Below are positions 32,214 through 37,353 of a DNA stretch of 37,353 bases, piece after piece. Every line of letters starts with the position of its first letter. Position 1 is the stretch's first letter. The stretch comes from Paenibacillus hemerocallicola (GTDB lineage: Bacteria; Bacillota; Bacilli; Paenibacillales; NBRC-103111): the NCBI RefSeq assembly GCF_006265175.1, contig NZ_VDCQ01000084.1, positions 1 through 37,353 of the forward strand. The letters are read 5' to 3'. The notes under the pieces were generated by a model that saw nothing but the letters and a program-made list of their open reading frames with translations, made no database searches and was not told the DNA's origin. A program made the translations under genes and the position numbers.

Positions 32214-33572
32214 CTACATGAGGCCGAAAGCGATATGCTCCAGCTCCAGCCCTCTGGAGCCTTTTATCAATACGGCGTCGGTCGGGGCGATGACGGCGCG
32301 AAGCTCGCCGATGATTTGATCTTTATGCTCGAAAGCTTTTACGTTTCCGGTCGGGAATCGTCCGGCGGCTTCCAGCGCGATTTCTCTCGCAAGCTCGCCG
32401 ATCGTGAATACGTATTGGATCGTTCCCGGGTCCACGAGGCGTCCGATTTCCTTATGGTACGCCCGTTCCTCCGGTCCCAGCTCGCGCATGTCTCCGAGCA
32501 CGAGAAATTTGTTGGAGTATCCTTCCAGCTCCGCAAAAGTTTCGATCGCCGCTTGAACCGATACGGGACTCGCATTCCATGCGTCGTTGATTACGGTATA
32601 ACCTGCGGAAGACCGGCTTATCTCCATTCTCATCCCGGTTACGGTCAGCTTGCTCAACCCTGCCCGGCATTGCTCCGACGTAATTCCGGCAATGGCCGCC
32701 ACGGCGATAGAAGCCAGAGCGTTCGTGACATTGTGTTTGCCCAGCAGCGGAATGCGGTATTCGTTCCCGCCGACTTGAAAAGAAACTCCCGATGCATCGG
32801 ACCGGATCGATTTCGCGCAATAGCCGAAGGAATCCGGCGTCCCGAAACGGACCGTACGAACGGATCGGCAGGCCGCAGCCTTCTCCGCGTCCGCCAGCAG
32901 CGGCTCCCCGCCATTGTATACCAGCGCTCCGCCTTCCTTCATTCCGAGCACTATTTCCATCTTGGCCGCCGCAATCTGTTCCCTCGAGCCGAGCGACGAC
33001 AAATGCGAGACGCCGATCATCGTAATGACGGCGATATCCGGCTTCGCCAGCTTGGACAAGCGCTCGATCTGACCGCGTTCGCTCATCCCCATCTCGATGA
33101 CCGCATATTCGGTATCCGGCGTTATATCGAGCAGCGTTAACGGAAGTCCGATCTGGCTGTTCAAATTCCCTTTCGTTTTGTGAACCTTGTACGACACGGA
33201 CAAAATCGAGTCGATCATGTCTTTGGTCGTCGTTTTGCCGTTGCTGCCTGTAATTCCGACCACCTTGACCGGCAATCGGCTCCGATAATCGCCGGCCAAC
33301 GTTTGCAAAGCGGCGAGGCAATCTTCGACCGCGATAACCGGAACGTCCGTCGGAGGATCGGGATGATCGCTTTGCCACAGCATGGCCGCCGCCCCATTGC
33401 GGATCGCTTCGCGGGCATAATCGTGGCCGTCTTTGATCCTCGTCAGCGGAATGAACAGGTTGCCTTCCCGTATCGTTCGCGAATCGATCGATACTCCGCG
33501 GATCGTTATCTCGCCGTTCACGCCGGCCGCTGCCTTTCCATGCACAATCCGTTCCAGTTCCTTGAGCCGCAA
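32214..33572 (-). CDS. murF: UDP-N-acetylmuramoyl-tripeptide--D-alanyl-D-alanine ligase
   Basis: A 452-aa Mur ligase. The N-terminal substrate domain includes VSIDSRTIREGNLFIPL; the ATP site is GITGSNGKTTTKDMI (about 103-117); KTKGNLNSQIGLPLTLL and EMGMSERGQI follow; the C-terminal domain has MRMEIS...VINDAWNASP, where Trp replaces the usual Tyr of YNASP. It adds D-Ala-D-Ala to the cell-wall precursor. It lies alone, outside a dcw cluster and without ddl, so it may be a second copy. The in-frame TTG at 33572 is far (17 nt) from GAGGGGG; homology and spacing favour an ATT start at 33581, discussed as a finding. Confidence 0.93.
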   Translation of the reverse strand: MRLKELERIVHGKAAAGVNGEITIRGVSIDSRTIREGNLFIPLTRIKDGHDYAREAIRNGAAAMLWQSDHPDPPTDVPVIAVEDCLAALQTLAGDYRSRLPVKVVGITGSNGKTTTKDMIDSILSVSYKVHKTKGNLNSQIGLPLTLLDITPDTEYAVIEMGMSERGQIERLSKLAKPDIAVITMIGVSHLSSLGSREQIAAAKMEIVLGMKEGGALVYNGGEPLLADAEKAAACRSVRTVRFGTPDSFGYCAKSIRSDASGVSFQVGGNEYRIPLLGKHNVTNALASIAVAAIAGITSEQCRAGLSKLTVTGMRMEISRSSAGYTVINDAWNASPVSVQAAIETFAELEGYSNKFLVLGDMRELGPEERAYHKEIGRLVDPGTIQYVFTIGELAREIALEAAGRFPTGNVKAFEHKDQIIGELRAVIAPTDAVLIKGSRGLELEHIAFGLM

Positions 33573-33635
33573 GCAAATAATAGAAACCGCCCCCTCGTTT
33601 CCGAATCGTCTACCTCAAATTATTCACCATATAGG

Positions 33636-33664
33636 AAAAAAACGCCACCCGTTTTCGAGCGGCG
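33636..33664 (-). terminator. Terminator of the XRE-cupin gene
   Basis: On the minus strand CGCCGCTCG-AAAA-CGGGTGGCG (nine pairs, two of them wobble) is followed by TTTTTTT, between the XRE-cupin stop and murF. Confidence 0.82.
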
Positions 33665-33692
33665 CCGCTTCATTTAGTGAATTACCGGCCTT

Positions 33693-34247
33693 CTAGAACG
33701 GATATCGAATAATAATCTGAAGCCACACGGTAGCGTCGGAATCATTGACATAGAGGTGTCCCTGATCCGCATTGAAGCGGATGGCGTCGCCCTGCTCGGC
33801 GACGTATACCTCGTCCCCGATATGCAGCTCCAAGCATCCATGCGTGACCACGACGAACTCCTCCACGCCTTCTTGATGCGCCTCCGATTGATGATTGCAA
33901 CCCGGTTCGACTTTCACCGTGTACACTTCGAAATGCGTTTTGGAATCGAACGGAAAGAGCGGAAACGCCTGATACCGTCCGTCATTCTCCATGATCGGCT
34001 CCATATCGGCAAAGCGGACGATCGTCACCTCCTGCGCCTCTTCGGCGATCAAGGCCGTCACGGAAATACGCAGGCCGTTGGCGATTTTCCATAACAGCGA
34101 GATGGTCGGGTTCGAGTCTCCGCGTTCGACCTGCGCGAGCATGGCCTTGCTTACCCCCGTCAGCTCCGCCAGCTTATCCAAGCTGAGGTCCCGGGACTTG
34201 CGTATCGTTTTCAAATTTTTGCCAACCTTTATCGGAATATGATCCAT
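33693..34247 (-). CDS. XRE-cupin transcriptional regulator
   Basis: A 184-aa protein. The HTH is at about 10-65 (LKTIRKSRDLSLDKLAELTGVSKAMLAQVERGDSNPTISLLWKIANGL) and the cupin-2 domain at about 105-180 (VKVEPGCNHQSEAHQEGVEEFVVVTHGCLELHIGDEVY). Proteins of this plan regulate amino acid and small-molecule genes. AAGGAG ten bases before ATG 34247 decides the start inside a much longer open frame that is antisense to tdh. It is divergent from tdh-kbl, and similar sites lie at both promoters, so it likely controls them. Confidence 0.92.
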   Translation of the reverse strand: MDHIPIKVGKNLKTIRKSRDLSLDKLAELTGVSKAMLAQVERGDSNPTISLLWKIANGLRISVTALIAEEAQEVTIVRFADMEPIMENDGRYQAFPLFPFDSKTHFEVYTVKVEPGCNHQSEAHQEGVEEFVVVTHGCLELHIGDEVYVAEQGDAIRFNADQGHLYVNDSDATVWLQIIIRYPF

Positions 34248-34276
34248 CGGATGCGGACTCCTTTTTCTCCAAAATC

Positions 34277-34294
34277 GTATACTATATTGTACAA
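34277..34294 (-). promoter_or_regulatory. Operator candidate 1 of the tdh-kbl/XRE region
   Basis: On the minus strand TTGTACAATATAGTATAC lies just upstream of the XRE-cupin gene. It matches operator candidate 2 at 14 of 18 positions and is in the opposite orientation. Confidence 0.55.
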
Positions 34295-34319
34295 AAAAAA
34301 TAATATATTGAAAAGGCCA

Positions 34320-34359
34320 TTGATCCTGCATCTTCCAAGTTGTATAATATGACATACAA
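34320..34359 (+). promoter_or_regulatory. tdh-kbl promoter with operator candidate 2
   Basis: TTGATC (34320-34325), 17 bp and TATAAT (34343-34348) form the promoter. TTGTAT (34340-34345) and ATACAA (34354-34359) form an inverted repeat over the -10 box, so a bound regulator would block transcription. Confidence 0.7.
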
Positions 34360-34394
34360 TAGTGCGTTATGTTAAACAAATGGGGGATGCAGCC

Positions 34395-35435
34395 ATGACC
34401 GCCACAATGATGGCATTGGTGAAGGAGAGCCGCGCTTCGGGACTTAGTCTCAGACACGTACCGATTCCGCAGGCTGGGCCGAACGACGTATTGATCAAGG
34501 TGCGCTCCAGCTCGATTTGCGGGACGGATCTGCACATTTACAAATGGGACGCCTGGGCGGAGAGCAGCGTAGTGACGCCTAACGTGATCGGCCACGAATT
34601 CGCGGGCATCGTGGAAGCGGTCGGCTCCGAAGTGACCGGCGTGCGGCCGGGCGACTGCGTGTCCGCGGAAGGACATATCGTCTGCGGCGTCTGTCGGGCG
34701 TGCCGGAGCGGCAACGCGCACGTATGCCCGCATACGCGCAGCTTCGGCATAACGGTCCCGGGCTGCTTCGCGGAATACGCGGTCGTACCGGCGACGAACA
34801 TCGTCCGCAACGATCCCCGTCTGCCGTCGGAGCTCGCCTGCCTGCAGGATCCGCTCGGCAACGCGGTCCAATCGGTCATGGCCGGCGACATTACCGGCAA
34901 AAGCGTCGCCGTCGTCGGGGCCGGACCGATCGGTCTTATGGCCGTAGCCGTGGCGAAGGCTTGCGGGGCATCTACCGTCATAGCGGCCGACATCAACGAT
35001 TTTCGACTCCGGATGGCCAAAACGATGGGCGCCGACGCGCTTGTCAACAGCGCCACCGAGAAATTGTCCGAGCGGCTGAAGGAGCTGACCGGCGGAGAAG
35101 GCGCGGAAGTGCTGCTGGAAATGTCCGGACACCCCGACGCGATTCGCGAAGGCTTGGAAGGAACGGCCAATGCCGGACGGGTTGCCCTGCTCGGTATCCC
35201 GACGAGCGGCGTAGAGTTGGATTTGTCCCGCAGCATCATATTCAAAGGACTGCGAATCGACGGAATTACCGGCCGGCGCATGTACACGACCTGGTTCCAG
35301 GTGAAGGGGCTGCTGGAGGGCGGAAGAATCGATTTGTCCCCGCTCGTTACGCATCGGTTCAGGCTGGAGCAATACGAAGAAGCGTTCGAGCTTGTCCGCA
35401 GCGGCAATTGCGGGAAAGTCGTTTTCACGCATTAA
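34395..35435 (+). CDS. tdh: L-threonine 3-dehydrogenase (zinc medium-chain dehydrogenase)
   Basis: A 346-aa zinc enzyme. Cys42 (SICGTDLH) and His67-Glu68 (GHEFAG) make the catalytic zinc site; Cys97, 100, 103 and 111 (CGVCRACRSGNAHVC) hold the structural zinc; GAGPIGLMAVAVAK is the NAD site. It oxidises threonine to 2-amino-3-oxobutyrate. The length agrees with the Bacillus enzyme. ATG 34395 has GGGGGA seven bases upstream. The ligase gene follows 17 bp on, so the pair should hand over the unstable intermediate. Alone it might be another polyol dehydrogenase, but the neighbour settles it. Confidence 0.92.
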   Translation: MTATMMALVKESRASGLSLRHVPIPQAGPNDVLIKVRSSSICGTDLHIYKWDAWAESSVVTPNVIGHEFAGIVEAVGSEVTGVRPGDCVSAEGHIVCGVCRACRSGNAHVCPHTRSFGITVPGCFAEYAVVPATNIVRNDPRLPSELACLQDPLGNAVQSVMAGDITGKSVAVVGAGPIGLMAVAVAKACGASTVIAADINDFRLRMAKTMGADALVNSATEKLSERLKELTGGEGAEVLLEMSGHPDAIREGLEGTANAGRVALLGIPTSGVELDLSRSIIFKGLRIDGITGRRMYTTWFQVKGLLEGGRIDLSPLVTHRFRLEQYEEAFELVRSGNCGKVVFTH

Positions 35436-35452
35436 TGGAAGGGGAAAACCGT

Positions 35453-36640
35453 ATGCCGACCAATAAAACATTCGACTACTTGAACGAGGAGCTGCAGCGG
35501 CTGCAGCGGGAGGGCATGTATCGCATCCCGGCCGTATGGTCCGGGGCCTCAGGCCCATGGATGGAAACCGGAGGACGCAGACTGCTGCAGCTTTCCTCCA
35601 ACAATTACTTGGGCTTTACCGGACATCCGGATATTCAGGCCGCCGCCATCGAGGCGATCCGGCAATACGGGTCCGGCAGCGGTTCGGTTAGAACGATTAC
35701 CGGCACGTTGGGCATCCACGACGAGCTCGAGCGGGAATTAGCCGATTTTAAAGGAACGGAAGCGGCACTTGTGTTTCAGTCCGGCTTCACGACGAACCAG
35801 GGCGCTCTGGCTTCTCTGCTCGGACCGGATGAGCTGGTCATCAGCGATGAGCTGAACCATGCCAGCATCATCGACGGCATCCGGCTAACGAAGGCGGAGC
35901 GCGGCATTTTCGCCCATAAGGATATGGACCAGCTGGAGCGGAGATTGAAGGAAAACGACGGCCGCAAACGCGCTTTCATCGTGACCGACGGCGTATTCAG
36001 CATGGACGGCGACATCGCGCCGCTTCCTGCCATCGTGGAGCTCGCGGAAAAGTACGGAGCCTACGTCTACGTGGACGACGCGCACGCAAGCGGCGTATTG
36101 GGCCGGAACGGCAAAGGGTCGACCGACCATTTCAACCTGCACGGACGCGTCCATGTACAGGTCGGCACGTTGTCCAAAGCGGTCGGCGTCGTCGGGGGCT
36201 ATGCGGCGGGAGCCGATGTGCTGAAACGGTATTTGATCCACAAGGCGCGTCCGTTTCTATTCAGCACCTCTCACCCTCCGGCCGTCGCCGCCGCCTGCTT
36301 GGCCGCTATTCGTCTGTTGCGGCATAGCCAGCCTCTGATCGACCGGCTGTGGAACAACGCGTCCTTCTTCCGTTCGCGGCTGCAGGAGGAGGGCTTCGAT
36401 ACGGGCGGAAGCGAGACTCCGATCGTCCCGGTGCTGATCGGAAAGCCGGACCGGACGGCCGAGTTTTCCCGCCTGCTGATGCAGGAAGGCGTGTACGCGC
36501 AAGGCATCGTATACCCTACGGTAGCGATGGACAAAGGCCGGGTGCGCTGTATCGTGACCGCCGCCCATACGAAGGACGACCTCGCCTTCGCCGTCGATAA
36601 ACTCGTTGCCGTCGGCAAACGGACAGGCGTGTTGCAGTAA
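35453..36640 (+). CDS. kbl: Glycine C-acetyltransferase (2-amino-3-ketobutyrate CoA ligase)
   Basis: A 395-aa PLP enzyme of the alpha-oxoamine synthase family. LQLSSNNYLGFTGHP is the family N-terminal mark, YVDDAHASGVLG contacts PLP, and Lys242 in GTLSKAVG forms the Schiff base. It splits 2-amino-3-oxobutyrate with CoA into glycine and acetyl-CoA. GAAGGGG eight bases before ATG 35453 fixes the start inside a longer frame that runs through tdh. The related enzymes BioF and HemA are less likely because of the tdh partner. Confidence 0.93.
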   Translation: MPTNKTFDYLNEELQRLQREGMYRIPAVWSGASGPWMETGGRRLLQLSSNNYLGFTGHPDIQAAAIEAIRQYGSGSGSVRTITGTLGIHDELERELADFKGTEAALVFQSGFTTNQGALASLLGPDELVISDELNHASIIDGIRLTKAERGIFAHKDMDQLERRLKENDGRKRAFIVTDGVFSMDGDIAPLPAIVELAEKYGAYVYVDDAHASGVLGRNGKGSTDHFNLHGRVHVQVGTLSKAVGVVGGYAAGADVLKRYLIHKARPFLFSTSHPPAVAAACLAAIRLLRHSQPLIDRLWNNASFFRSRLQEEGFDTGGSETPIVPVLIGKPDRTAEFSRLLMQEGVYAQGIVYPTVAMDKGRVRCIVTAAHTKDDLAFAVDKLVAVGKRTGVLQ

Positions 36641-36700
36641 GGCTGTCGGGCGGGTGGGCATGAGAGGCTGGCCCGCCGGTAATATGCATCAGAGGGGATA

Positions 36701-36720
36701 CCGGATGGCAGTGCATCCGG
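36701..36720 (+). other. Hairpin after kbl
   Basis: CCGGATG-GCAGTG-CATCCGG, a perfect 7-bp stem 60 bp past kbl. No proper T-run follows (only GGGTTTT 15 bp on), so it is a doubtful terminator. Confidence 0.4.
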
Positions 36721-36777
36721 TTGATCAATCCGGTCGGGTTTTCGACATACGTATGGAGCGATCCCCCGGCGGCGACC

Positions 36778-37172
36778 ATAAATGGAAAAGTTGAGGCTGT
36801 TGAAAAAGTCTTTGAGAGGAAGCGTCGGAGACTAGAGGTGGGGGAATGCGCTCCACATCCGTTAACATCGTGTTAGTTTGTAAGATTTTAGCGGTTACAA
36901 CACGATTTTAAAGTCAGCCACTTCGCTTTCCGCACATTTCCCCCATCTCTTTTTGTAGTGCAAATCTCTCTTTTGACTTTTTCAACAACCGGAAAAGTTG
37001 CAGTTATTTTCGGCAATCCAGCGCATTCCTCATCCGATAACTGGAAATATTACAGCTATTTCTCCCGCATGGGTGCTGTTCGCCATCACGGTGAGGAAAT
37101 AGATGGAGGTTTTCCAGTTAAACCTTCATTTCGGCCTTCGATGCCGATAATACCTGTACATTTTCCATCTAT
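36778..37172. repeat. Array E of the 51-62-51 dyad element, first unit split by a MITE
   Basis: The first unit is ATAAATGGAAAAGTTG (36778-36793) plus CAGTTAT (37001-37007); joined without the insertion and its duplicated 10 bp they make 23 nt. Later units start at 37037, 37099 and 37150. Counting the first as 36985, the spacing is 52, 62 and 51. Here the arms read CTGGAAA...TTTCCAG instead of CGGAA...TTCCG. Confidence 0.75.
36795..36990. mobile_element. MITE-like insertion, 196 bp
   Basis: Ends are GGCTGTTGAAAAAGTC and GACTTTTTCAACAACC, inverted with one mismatch. GGAAAAGTTG occurs at both sides (36784-36793 and 36991-37000), a 10-bp target duplication with one base (A36794) between it and the left end. 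The inside is partly self-complementary (AGAGGTGGGGGAATGCG against the reverse of CACATTTCCCCCATCTCT; AACACGAT). There is no coding frame. The ends resemble those I know from IS1182-type elements, so a transposase elsewhere may move it. Confidence 0.75.
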
Positions 37173-37173
37173 G

Positions 37174-37334
37174 GCTCAGACAGAGCCCGGTGTCGGTTCG
37201 AACTATATGCTGATACACGAACCATTAGCGCATTCGGCACCGCAACCTGCCCAGAGGCGGCAAGCCAGCTCATTGCTCTCCATAGGACAAGAAAAGCCCG
37301 ACCGGCTGGCGCCGAGGCCACTGAAAAAGACACG
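37174..37334 (+). pseudogene. Degenerate IS110-family transposase fragment
   Basis: Three plus-strand frames together resemble the C-terminal part of IS110/IS116/IS902 transposases. 37174-37221 reads AQTEPGVGSNYMLIHE (PGVG helix-hairpin-helix), 37212-37247 reads DTRTISAFGTAT (the E.G.D.S.F.T motif), and from 37268 comes AHCSP, stop, DKKSPTGWRRGH, stop, KRH, which aligns to the ASWAGLCPGQ.KSGG.RRGHTKKG block. It has at least two frameshifts and two stops. It starts right after array E, and the window ends before its other end. Confidence 0.45.
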
Positions 37335-37353
37335 TTTTTTTCGTGAAGCATCG

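Noticed and set aside
32208-33140. 310-aa plus-strand frame
   Set aside because: Antisense to murF; composition of a shadow frame.
34248-35558. N-terminal extension of the XRE-cupin frame
   Set aside because: It is antisense to tdh; the strong ribosome site and HTH start at 34247 show the real start.
37169-37351. 60-aa minus-strand frame at the right edge
   Set aside because: It overlaps the plus-strand transposase relic and has no supporting site or motif.

Overview
The window looks like chromosome of a moderately GC-rich Paenibacillaceae bacterium (Paenibacillus/Cohnella type). The basis is near-identity of several proteins to Bacillales families (YfmM-type ABC-F, Btr-type AraC regulator, SigW-like sigma factor), strong GGAGG ribosome sites, a T-box leader, a c-di-GMP-I riboswitch and Fur boxes of the Bacillus 7-1-7 kind. 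No genus can be fixed from the sequence alone.

Layout. 1-6.6 kb: a DUF4127 protein, an iron-siderophore binding lipoprotein behind a perfect Fur box, and a Btr-like AraC regulator fused to a paralogous binding domain, broken by a frameshift and driven by a Fur-covered promoter. A divergent NagZ-type lipoprotein follows. 6.7-9.7 kb: a 57-aa protein controlled by a c-di-GMP-I riboswitch, an aromatic-acid-exporter-like membrane protein and an MFS transporter. 9.8-14.6 kb: a Uup-type ABC-F ATPase, an AraC regulator, and an oxidoreductase/sugar isomerase pair. 15-19.3 kb: a small membrane protein, an LTA-synthase-family protein and YfmM. 19.3-23.3 kb: an ECF sigma factor with a hydrophobic tail, an XRE/ImmA pair, and a GluRS-like protein behind a T-box. 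23.7-32 kb: a small HTH protein, then a carbohydrate-type block: an ABC solute-binding lipoprotein, a Tat-exported beta-helix protein, two paralogous GntR-HTH/solute-binding-domain fusions, and a D-2-hydroxyacid dehydrogenase. 32.2-36.6 kb: a stand-alone MurF, and an XRE-cupin regulator divergent from tdh-kbl (threonine to glycine). 36.6-37.35 kb: a MITE-like insertion and an IS110-type transposase relic. The 257 bp between the dehydrogenase and murF (31957-32213) hold nothing I can name.

Two themes stand out. First, five intergenic regions carry an apparently unnamed element made of about 23-nt dyad units (ATA...TAT ends, usually GGAA...TTCC inside). Unit starts are spaced almost exactly 51, 62 and 51 nt although the sequences have diverged; a half copy lies at 6614. 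One copy was split by a 196-bp MITE whose removal restores a 23-nt unit exactly. Second, three regulators in the window are DNA-binding domains fused to ABC-type solute-binding domains (AraC-FecB type once, GntR-SBP type twice), each near a free lipoprotein of the same fold. This suggests cytoplasmic sensing of the ligand that the outside lipoprotein captures.
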